A stretch of 5,009 bases of DNA from Treponema sp. (GCA_031254175.1 JAIRUY010000064.1:1-5009), one strand, 5' to 3'. Counted from the stretch's first letter, positions 1-5,009 are shown. Notes: generated from the sequence alone by a model not told the origin. Numbers and translations are program-made.

Positions 1-1
1 A

Positions 2-364
2 GCCCTTATCGCGCAGACTACCATTCCGGAAGAATCTTTTTTACAAATAAGCGAAGCTATAAAAACTTTTTTTCCAAATCTTGAAGTAATCCAGACCATT
101 TGTTCCGCCGCAAAAGATCGTCAGGACGCTCTGCGCGAACTGATTGAAGAGGTTGACGCTGTAATCATTATCGGAGGCAGGGAATCCGCCAACACAGGGC
201 ATCTGTTTGCAATTGCACAGGAAAGCGGCAAACCTTGTGCGTTTGTTGAAAGCGCAGACGAAATACCTTCTGTTTTTAAAACTTACGAAACAGTAGGGCT
301 GAGCGCCGGGGCATCTACCCCCGATTCTGTAATTGATGAGGCAGAAAGAGAATTACTCCGCTAA
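2..364 (+). CDS. ispH: 4-hydroxy-3-methylbut-2-enyl diphosphate reductase (IspH/LytB), C-terminal part
   Basis: This is the last 120 codons of a gene whose start lies before the window. IspH is a cytosolic [4Fe-4S] enzyme that reduces HMBPP to IPP and DMAPP in the final MEP pathway step. Family signatures are visible in order. AQTT (fragment residues 4-7) matches the substrate-contacting threonine region. TIC with Cys34 (bases 101-103) is the third cluster cysteine, followed by the RQDAL segment. GGRESANT corresponds to the Ser-x-Asn pyrophosphate-binding motif, with Ala in place of the second serine of the common SSN form. VGLSAGASTPD near the end carries the last conserved serine. The protein stops 18 residues after STP, so there is no C-terminal S1-domain fusion of the kind found in some Firmicutes. 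The 29 bases to the convergent murE stop contain no clear hairpin terminator. The first two cluster cysteines lie outside the window and cannot be checked. Confidence 0.93.
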   Translation, partial: ALIAQTTIPEESFLQISEAIKTFFPNLEVIQTICSAAKDRQDALRELIEEVDAVIIIGGRESANTGHLFAIAQESGKPCAFVESADEIPSVFKTYETVGLSAGASTPDSVIDEAERELLR

Positions 365-393
365 GACCAGCCCGGAAAACAAAACCTGCTTTA

Positions 394-2028
394 TTATGGC
401 ACACCGGCTCTCTGCCAATTGCCGTTTTCTGCCAATGCTTTTTCCACTTCCGTTATTTCATCAAACGGCATGACATGATTTGCATAAATAATAGAGTTCT
501 CATGACCCTTTCCAAGGAAAATAACAAGATCTCCGGAACAGGCAAGATTTAAAGCTTTGCGGATTGCCGCTGGTCTGTCGGGAATGAGAAATAAATTTTT
601 ATCACGAACAAAGCGGTTTGTTTTTTCACGTGATCGATCCGCTTCTTTAAATTCATCTGTGTCTATATTATCGTTTTCAATTCCTGCGGCAATTTCTTCC
701 AGAATGTCCATGGGGTCTTCTCCCCTTGGATCTTCATCAGTTAAAACGATCACATCTGAATAATTCGCGGCAATATATCCCTGTTCCGGCCTTTTTTTTG
801 TGTCTCTTTCTCCGGCCGAACCGAAAACGCTGATTATTTTTTTTTCTGTCATGTTCAAACGGTTTCGCAGCGGCGGAAAAATTGTCTGAAACGAAGACGG
901 TGTGTGGGCATAATCTACAATTACTTCAAACGGCTGCCCTTTATTTATTACGTTCATTCTTCCCCTGACAGGTTTTAGCTCTTTTACAAAAGGAGCAATC
1001 TCATGAGGCGGAAGTTTTAAAAGGCCGGAAACAACAAGAAGCGCCGCAAGTACGTTACGTGAATTAAAAGCGCCGGGCAGCCTGTCCCTGAGCTGTATGT
1101 GTTTATTTATTGCCGGAATAAAAACAAGATACCAGTTACCCCATGCACTGCTTTCTATTGCTTCCATGATAATGTCACAATATCGGCCTTCTGCGCTGAA
1201 CTTGAGCGTTTTATAATGTGCGGCATTGGCAAAAAAGTCAGCGCTTTTATCGTCGGCATTAATTACGCCAAAAGGATCGTTGAATGAAGAGCCATGAGTT
1301 GATTTATAGCCATTGAGGGCACGGAACAAATTTGCCTTGTCATCCCTGTACTGTTCCCATGTTCCGTGAAATTCAAGGTGCTCGTGATTTAAATTTGTAA
1401 GAACAGCCGAACAAAACTCAACATCTCCCAGCCGGTTGGTTTTTTTTGAAAGCCCATGCGAACTGGCTTCCACTACCACGTATTCACAGCCATTATCCGC
1501 CATTTCGCAAAGAAGACGCTGAACCACAGGCGCTTCCGGAGTAGTCTGATGCTCGCTGTTCCAAAAAACTTCAGAGCCAAGGCAGTTTTGCACCGTAGAA
1601 AAAAAACCGGCCTTTTTTCCCATTAATGTCAAAAGCTGCCAGATAAGATAAACGGTGGTACTCTTGCCCTCGGTGCCCGTAACGCCGATTACATGCAGAC
1701 GTTTCGACGGAAACCCGTAAAATGCCGCAACTATGGGAGACATCGCAAAACGGGAACTTTCTACCCGCAGGTAGACAACTCCGTCTTTTTTCTTTAAATT
1801 CTCATTTTCGTGAACAATTACAGAAGCGCCGTTTTTTATTGCGTCATCAATAAAAAGGCCGCCATCCGTATGTAAACCCGGCAACGCGAAAAAGAGATTT
1901 CCGTTTTTTACATTCCGTGAATCGTAAACAACCCCTGTAACCAAAGGGTCGCTTTTGCCGTCTGACGCGATAAACCCTGATTTGCCGGCAATTTCCTGAG
2001 TAAAAAATTCAGACAGAAGGCGTTCCAT
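394..2028 (-). CDS. murE: UDP-N-acetylmuramoyl-L-alanyl-D-glutamate--amino acid ligase (MurE)
   Basis: MurE is a cytosolic ATP-dependent ligase that adds the third stem-peptide residue to UDP-MurNAc-L-Ala-D-Glu. All three Mur-ligase domains are present. The N-terminal UDP-binding domain has VYDSR (34-38) and FFALPG (46-51). The central ATPase domain has P-loop GTEGKST (118-124; usually GTNGKTT), TTPE (162-165), EASSHG (187-192), NLNHEHLEFHGT (212-223) and the probable carbamylated Lys231 in DDKANLF. The C-terminal domain has VDYAHTP (371-377), FGSAGERD (402-409), EDPR (432-435) and GKGHE (506-510). EDPR stands where diaminopimelate-adding enzymes have DNPR, so the substrate is probably not meso-DAP. 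Ornithine is plausible if this is a treponeme, because spirochaete murein contains it. At 544 residues it is about 45 longer than typical. Part of the excess is a charged insert around 450-480. The start at 2028 sits 9 bases after the AMMECR1 stop, so the two genes are probably cotranscribed. The MurE family call is secure; substrate identity is inference. Confidence 0.95.
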   Translation of the reverse strand: MERLLSEFFTQEIAGKSGFIASDGKSDPLVTGVVYDSRNVKNGNLFFALPGLHTDGGLFIDDAIKNGASVIVHENENLKKKDGVVYLRVESSRFAMSPIVAAFYGFPSKRLHVIGVTGTEGKSTTVYLIWQLLTLMGKKAGFFSTVQNCLGSEVFWNSEHQTTPEAPVVQRLLCEMADNGCEYVVVEASSHGLSKKTNRLGDVEFCSAVLTNLNHEHLEFHGTWEQYRDDKANLFRALNGYKSTHGSSFNDPFGVINADDKSADFFANAAHYKTLKFSAEGRYCDIIMEAIESSAWGNWYLVFIPAINKHIQLRDRLPGAFNSRNVLAALLVVSGLLKLPPHEIAPFVKELKPVRGRMNVINKGQPFEVIVDYAHTPSSFQTIFPPLRNRLNMTEKKIISVFGSAGERDTKKRPEQGYIAANYSDVIVLTDEDPRGEDPMDILEEIAAGIENDNIDTDEFKEADRSREKTNRFVRDKNLFLIPDRPAAIRKALNLACSGDLVIFLGKGHENSIIYANHVMPFDEITEVEKALAENGNWQRAGVP

Positions 2029-2037
2029 ATTGCTGAT

Positions 2038-2610
2038 CTACCCCTCTCCAAAAACAATTGATGTAAAGGTAAGCAGTTCCGCATCCGGCGCTTCGTAGGA
2101 GCCTTTTGGAAGCCCTGATTTAATACAGATATAATCAAGATATTCTTCAAGATTCCAGCCTTGTTCAACGGGAACCTGTGGCAAAAGCACCCCTGAACGC
2201 CCGCCTCTTTTTAAATAAAGCCCGTGAACGCCTACTTTTACGCTCCGGGGATCCGGGCATAAAACCATCGGGGAAAGCGCGGATATTTCAATCTGACAAC
2301 GAGCCAGTTCTTCTTTTTTTAAAGGAGGAAAACGAGGGTCTGAAAAAGCGGCTTCTTTTGCCATCAAGCGGACTGTTTCCAAAAGAGACAAATTGGCTGT
2401 CATTCTCCCAATACATCCGCGCAGACTGCGCTTTTTGTCATTTATCATATGAAGGCTCACAAAAACGCCGCAATATTTTTCCAAATTTGGATATTCGCCT
2501 GTCTCCATTTGCGGCCAGGACGGTTTTCGCCCTTCAATTTCCGCAGTAATCGCTTCACGCGCCTGTGCCAGCAAAATCCTTTTTTCTTCCGTTGTGATGT
2601 TGAATTCCAT
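2038..2610 (-). CDS. AMMECR1-domain protein (AmmeMemoRadiSam system protein A-like)
   Basis: This is a complete 190-residue single-domain AMMECR1 protein. Diagnostic segments are GVFVSL (48-53), the hallmark LRGCIG (63-68), AAFSDPRFPPL (87-97), IEISALSP (107-114), the glycine-rich GVHGLYLKRGGRSGVLLPQV region (127-146) and CIKSGL (162-167). The length matches stand-alone members. The family has no settled biochemical function. In many bacteria and archaea it occurs with a Memo-like protein and a radical SAM protein, or is fused to the Memo part. Neither partner is in this window. No signal peptide or membrane segment is visible, so it is probably cytosolic. It is the first gene of a unit with murE and diverges from ispG. 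The ATG at 2610 is the best start because the segment NITTEEKRILLAQAREAI aligns with the usual first helix and the next Met is residue 35. No Shine-Dalgarno sequence precedes it. The family call is strong; the cellular role is unknown. Confidence 0.92.
   Translation of the reverse strand: MEFNITTEEKRILLAQAREAITAEIEGRKPSWPQMETGEYPNLEKYCGVFVSLHMINDKKRSLRGCIGRMTANLSLLETVRLMAKEAAFSDPRFPPLKKEELARCQIEISALSPMVLCPDPRSVKVGVHGLYLKRGGRSGVLLPQVPVEQGWNLEEYLDYICIKSGLPKGSYEAPDAELLTFTSIVFGEG
2041..2049 (-). promoter_or_regulatory. Likely ribosome binding site of murE
   Basis: On the minus strand the bases read GGAGAGGGG and end 12 bases before the murE ATG. The site lies inside the last codons of the upstream AMMECR1 gene. 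The spacing is somewhat long, but this is the only purine-rich stretch near the start. It supports the start at 2028 and translation of murE close behind the upstream gene. Confidence 0.55.
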
Positions 2611-2629
2611 ATAACTACTTAATTATAAT
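2600..2629 (+). promoter_or_regulatory. Predicted sigma70-type promoter of ispG
   Basis: TTGAAT (2600-2605) and a perfect TATAAT (2624-2629) are separated by 18 bases. Transcription would start about 7 bases after the -10 box, near 2636-2638, so the ispG message would have no leader or only a few bases before the ATG at 2639. The -35 box overlaps the first codons of the divergent AMMECR1 gene. A weaker alternative -10, TATAAC (2610-2615), would give a leader of about 17 bases, also without a ribosome binding site. The prediction comes from consensus matching only. Confidence 0.6.
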
Positions 2630-2650
2630 ACTTTAACAATGATTTTGAAA
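2622..2650 (-). promoter_or_regulatory. Predicted promoter of the AMMECR1-murE unit, sharing the -10 octamer with ispG
   Basis: Read on the minus strand, positions 2627 to 2622 are a perfect TATAAT, because the octamer ATTATAAT (2622-2629) is its own reverse complement. At 17-base spacing the -35 candidate is TTTCAA (2650-2645), a weak match that lies within the first codons of ispG. The start point would fall near 2615-2612, leaving only about 1-5 bases before the ATG at 2610. Confidence 0.5.
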
Positions 2651-3760
2651 CAGGCAAGGATATCAAGAGTTATTAATGTCGGCGGTTTTTCTCATGTCGA
2701 GGCAGTTCAGATTGGAGGCAGTCTGCCCATAGTTATCCAAACCATGTGGAAAGACCGCATTTCATTTGCGGATAAACCCGACGCAGTAAAGAGGATAGAA
2801 ATTCTTTCATCAATGGGCTGCAGGTTACTGCGCTTTGCTGTTCCTGACATTAAAGCTGCCGAGGTTCTGGGGGCCCTTGCACAAATGGTTTCAATGCCCC
2901 TTGTTGCCGATATTCACTTTGATCATAAAATTGCCCTTCGCTGCCTGGATTTTCCAATTGCAAAAATACGCATAAATCCGGGAAATATCGGCGGCAGGGA
3001 AAAAGTAAGCCGCGTTCTGGAAAAAGCCGCAAAAAACAATATTCCAATCCGTATCGGAGTAAATGCCGGAAGCCTGCCCAAAGACATACAGGAACAGTTA
3101 AAACAAGGCAAAAAAACACACGAGGCAATGGTAATGGCCGCAGAAAGGGAAATGGCAATTTTTAAGGAATTCGACTTTAAAAATTACATGATATCAATGA
3201 AAGCCAGCGGAATTGCCGATACTATAGAAGCGAACCGTATTCTCGCTGACAGGACAGATGCGCCCATACACATAGGGGTCACAGAAGCAGGAAATCTGAT
3301 AGCCGGAGTGGCCGCAAATACGGCAGCCATTCTGCCCCTGCTAGCGGAGGGTATAGGCGATACAATCAGGGTATCTCTATCTGATACCATGGAAAACGAG
3401 ATTGTTGCCGGAAGGGAAATATTAAGGGCAGCATCGCAGCTTGCGGCGCCGGAATTGGCAGTTGAAAGGTTAAGCTGTAAGGGTGTAAAAATTGTTTCCT
3501 GTCCGCGCTGCGGAAGATTCAGTTTTGATACTCACCAGTTTGCCGAGCGCTGGAAACACAAGCTGTATGTAATGAACAAGGATATTACTGTGGCGATAAT
3601 GGGCTGCGAGGTAAACGGCCCGACAGAAGCAAAAAACGCCGATCTTGGCATCACCGGAGCGGGAAACAAGGTTTTGCTTTTTAAGAACGGAAAAATAATC
3701 AGGACGCTTATCGCTGCTGAAGCGGATGCGGCCTTTGAAGAGGAACTAAACAAGTTATGA
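2639..3760 (+). CDS. ispG: 4-hydroxy-3-methylbut-2-en-1-yl diphosphate synthase (IspG/GcpE)
   Basis: IspG is a cytosolic [4Fe-4S] enzyme that converts methylerythritol cyclodiphosphate to HMBPP, the substrate of IspH. At 373 residues it is the short two-domain bacterial form. The TIM-barrel part (about 1-265) shows RFAVPD (65-70), VADIHFD (89-95), KIRINPGNIG (109-118), RIGVNAGSL (138-146), HIGVTEAGN (211-219) and EGIGDTIRVSLSDT (237-250). The C-terminal cluster domain has SCPRCGR (287-293) with Cys288 and Cys291, then GCEVNGPTEA (322-331) with Cys323 and Glu330. These are the three cysteines and one glutamate that bind the cluster. NGPTEA replaces the usual NGPGEA, and ANTAA (226-230) replaces a segment that usually contains KSA. 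An in-frame stop at 2612 and the conserved RISRVINVGG segment (7-16) fix the ATG at 2639, although no Shine-Dalgarno sequence precedes it. Its stop overlaps the next gene's start by four bases. Confidence 0.96.
   Translation: MILKQARISRVINVGGFSHVEAVQIGGSLPIVIQTMWKDRISFADKPDAVKRIEILSSMGCRLLRFAVPDIKAAEVLGALAQMVSMPLVADIHFDHKIALRCLDFPIAKIRINPGNIGGREKVSRVLEKAAKNNIPIRIGVNAGSLPKDIQEQLKQGKKTHEAMVMAAEREMAIFKEFDFKNYMISMKASGIADTIEANRILADRTDAPIHIGVTEAGNLIAGVAANTAAILPLLAEGIGDTIRVSLSDTMENEIVAGREILRAASQLAAPELAVERLSCKGVKIVSCPRCGRFSFDTHQFAERWKHKLYVMNKDITVAIMGCEVNGPTEAKNADLGITGAGNKVLLFKNGKIIRTLIAAEADAAFEEELNKL
3738..3745 (+). promoter_or_regulatory. Ribosome binding site of the TPR gene, inside ispG
   Basis: AAGAGGAA lies 11 bases before the ATG at 3757, within the last codons of ispG. 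Together with the ATGA overlap it supports the chosen start and suggests that translation of the TPR protein is coupled to that of ispG. Confidence 0.6.
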
Positions 3761-4902
3761 TTTACAAATACAGAAAGTTTTTTCTGTTATTTTTGCTTTT
3801 TTTTGCTGTCCCGCTTTTTGCCCAGAACGCATCCCAGCCGTGGTGGCTTTCCCTGGAACAGGGAAAAATTAAATTCCGCAGCCGCGATTACGGCGATGCT
3901 CTTATGTTATTTGAAGACGCGCGGCGGAACAGGCGGGCCATGTATGAACAAATGGAGCGTGATTTAATTAGTTTTCTTTCACTTAACGAAGTACGGCGCA
4001 TCGGCGATTCTCTTGAAATACTGGAAAAGTATGCCAAAGACAGATACCATACAGCCGCATCCGCCGCGCTGGAAGAACTTTTTTACCGTATTCCCAAAGC
4101 AAGCCTTAACAATTCCGCGAACGCAGCCCTTAACGCAATCGGCAAATTAAAAAATTATCCGGAAGCCGAATACTGGATCGGCGAAGTATACCGTGTGGAG
4201 GGAGAATTATCACTTGCGTTGTCTCAATTCCGCAGAGCTTATGAAATGCGCGAATCTTTGGAAGACCCGGGGTTTGCCACTGCTTTACTGTATAAAATCT
4301 CCAATATCCTTTTAACAAGACGGGAATACAATGAGATGGAAAGGACATTACTTTCTATCATCGCGGAAAATGATACACTCTGGGCAAGTTTCAGAAGATC
4401 TGAAAATGACCAAACACAGACTTCTTCGTTTATAAGTCAGGCGATGACAAGAACGCTGGAAAATGACGGAATTGGCCGTTTCATGGAATTGTACAGATAT
4501 AATAACAGCGCCGCGGAACAGGCTCACAGGCTTTTGGGATTTTATTACGCGGCGTCAGGACGTCCTTCGGCACAGCAGCATTTAATGTTCGCTTTTCTTA
4601 TACAAAACACGATAATAATTGAAGAAGTAACGCGGCGTCAGTTTGATTTTACTTTTACCGATCTTGCTGCTCTTGCACAGGAGATTAACAGGAATTCTCT
4701 TCTCCTTTCCTATGTAGAAGAAACAGAATACTACAGGACAATTTATTATTTAAGCGCTTCTCTTTACCGTAACGGCAGAACATCTGCCGCTCGAAACTTT
4801 TGGGAATTTTTAGCTTCCCAGCCGCAGGCAGGCGAATGGCATAACCGCGCCGTCATGCAGATTCGCAATCCTCTGCTTGAACCTATAATCGAATTACCTT
4901 AA
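3757..4902 (+). CDS. Exported tetratricopeptide-repeat-like protein of unknown function
   Basis: I do not recognise a named family beyond helical TPR-like repeats. Residues 1-22 form a classical signal peptide: basic start KYRK, a hydrophobic core of Leu and Phe, and likely cleavage after LFA, leaving mature QNASQPWW. No lipobox cysteine is present, so it is probably a soluble periplasmic protein rather than a lipoprotein. Helix-turn-helix pairs resembling TPRs lie at about 31-62 (GKIKFRSRDYGDALMLFEDA), 137-168 (YWIGEVYRVEGELSLALSQF), 175-205, 255-286 (LLGFYYAASGRPSAQQHL) and 326-357 (YLSASLYRNGRTSAARNFW). The spacing suggests further degenerate repeats between them. No catalytic motif is seen. 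It overlaps ispG by ATGA and is probably cotranscribed with it, but nothing ties it directly to isoprenoid synthesis. A scaffold or envelope-assembly role is possible but unproven. Similar WW-LE-GK-FR-DYG starts are, from memory, common in treponemal hypothetical proteins. Confidence 0.88.
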   Translation: MIYKYRKFFLLFLLFFAVPLFAQNASQPWWLSLEQGKIKFRSRDYGDALMLFEDARRNRRAMYEQMERDLISFLSLNEVRRIGDSLEILEKYAKDRYHTAASAALEELFYRIPKASLNNSANAALNAIGKLKNYPEAEYWIGEVYRVEGELSLALSQFRRAYEMRESLEDPGFATALLYKISNILLTRREYNEMERTLLSIIAENDTLWASFRRSENDQTQTSSFISQAMTRTLENDGIGRFMELYRYNNSAAEQAHRLLGFYYAASGRPSAQQHLMFAFLIQNTIIIEEVTRRQFDFTFTDLAALAQEINRNSLLLSYVEETEYYRTIYYLSASLYRNGRTSAARNFWEFLASQPQAGEWHNRAVMQIRNPLLEPIIELP

Positions 4903-4977
4903 TCGGGCAACCCGGATTTGAACCGGGGACCCCAAGTCCCCCAGACTTGTACGCTAAACCAACTGCGCTATTGCCCG
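4903..4977 (-). tRNA. tRNA-Pro, anticodon GGG
   Basis: The minus strand folds into a full cloverleaf. The acceptor stem CGGGCAA pairs with TTGCCCG (7 of 7). The D arm is GCGC/GCGT around AGTTGGTTTA. The anticodon stem CAAGT/ACTTG encloses loop CTGGGGG, giving anticodon GGG at 34-36. The variable loop is GGGTC, and the T arm is CCCGG/CCGGG around TTCAAAT. C1-G72, discriminator A73 (base 4903), G35-G36 and G37 are all typical of bacterial tRNA-Pro. CCA is not encoded: the bases after A73 are TT, so the 3' end must be added enzymatically. G38 facing C32 in the anticodon loop is slightly unusual. The 3' end directly abuts the TAA of the convergent TPR gene with no spacer. Confidence 0.95.
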
Positions 4978-4983
4978 AATTAT

Positions 4984-5009
4984 ATTGTTTTCATTATATT
5001 GAAAACAAT
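4984..5009. repeat. Perfect 9-bp inverted repeat around the tRNA -10 box
   Basis: ATTGTTTTC (4984-4992) and GAAAACAAT (5001-5009) are exact reverse complements separated by eight bases, and the tRNA -10 box lies in the centre. The second arm ends at the last base of the window, so the repeat may be longer. It could be an operator. It could also be a weak AT-rich hairpin ending plus-strand transcription from the ispG-TPR unit, though with two G-C pairs per arm a strong intrinsic terminator is unlikely. Confidence 0.55.
4993..4998 (-). promoter_or_regulatory. Probable -10 box of the tRNA-Pro promoter
   Basis: The minus strand reads TATAAT here, which would start transcription near 4986, about 8-9 bases before the mature tRNA 5' end. 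That leader length is reasonable for RNase P processing. A second TATAAT (4984-4979) is too close to the tRNA to serve. The -35 box would lie beyond the window edge, so the promoter cannot be confirmed. Confidence 0.5.

Noticed and set aside
365..393. Possible bidirectional terminator between the convergent ispH and murE genes
   Set aside because: The 29 bases contain no inverted repeat with a following T tract on either strand. Any hairpin would need long-range pairing into the coding ends and is not convincing.
1908..2168. An 86-codon minus-strand open frame spanning the AMMECR1-murE junction
   Set aside because: It overlaps both real genes in another frame. Their motifs and the start and stop positions at the junction explain the sequence fully.
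2178..2549. A 123-codon open frame on the plus strand, antisense to the AMMECR1 gene
   Set aside because: It lies wholly inside a gene with clear family motifs, has no ribosome binding site I can see, and its translation resembles no family I know.
2850..3158. Minus-strand open frames inside ispG, including a 102-codon one
   Set aside because: They are antisense to conserved IspG barrel segments. The apparent proline- and leucine-rich protein is a by-product of codon use on the other strand.
4979..4984. Second TATAAT on the minus strand just before the tRNA
   Set aside because: It ends only one base from the tRNA 5' end, so transcription would start inside the mature tRNA. The -10 at 4998-4993 is better placed.
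1..5009. CRISPR array, insertion sequence, prophage, toxin-antitoxin or other accessory system
   Set aside because: No direct-repeat array, transposase, integrase or terminal repeat pair is visible. The window is filled by housekeeping genes, and the tRNA shows no integrated element or duplicated 3' end within the window.

Overview
This window looks like ordinary chromosomal housekeeping DNA from a bacterium with a moderate G+C content. A spirochaete related to Treponema is the best guess. The reasons are an exported tetratricopeptide-repeat (TPR) protein with a signal peptide ending LFAQ and a mature start of the WWLSLEQGKIKFRSRDYG type, a MurE whose substrate motif is EDPR rather than the DNPR of diaminopimelate enzymes, and an IspG beginning IQTMWKDR instead of the common QSMTNT. 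This assignment rests on recalled family resemblance, not on a search.

Layout: (1) 2-364, plus strand, the C-terminal 120 codons of ispH, the last enzyme of the MEP isoprenoid pathway, cut by the window edge. (2) 394-2610, minus strand, a two-gene unit of an AMMECR1-domain protein followed 9 bases later by murE, which adds the third amino acid to the peptidoglycan stem peptide. murE converges on ispH across only 29 bases. (3) 2611-2638, a 28-base divergent intergenic region whose centre is the self-complementary octamer ATTATAAT (2622-2629). It reads as a -10 box on both strands. Neither divergent gene has a visible Shine-Dalgarno sequence, and the predicted leaders are 0-5 bases. (4) 2639-4902, plus strand, ispG (penultimate MEP enzyme) overlapping by four bases (ATGA) an exported TPR protein of unknown function. 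(5) 4903-4977, minus strand, a complete tRNA-Pro(GGG) cloverleaf whose 3' end abuts the TPR stop codon with no gap. (6) 4978-5009, the probable tRNA promoter, with a -10 box inside a perfect 9-bp inverted repeat that ends exactly at the window edge.

Functionally, the two [4Fe-4S] enzymes that finish isoprenoid precursor synthesis (IspG makes HMBPP, IspH turns it into IPP and DMAPP) flank a cell-wall precursor enzyme. The MEP pathway supplies the undecaprenyl carrier used for the murein precursors that MurE helps build, so the grouping is metabolically sensible. I see no mobile element, CRISPR array or defence locus, and no convincing undescribed system. The most interesting points are the shared bidirectional -10 element with near-leaderless starts, the atypical MurE substrate motif, and the pairing of AMMECR1 with murE. 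Apart from the short junctions described, the window is fully coding.
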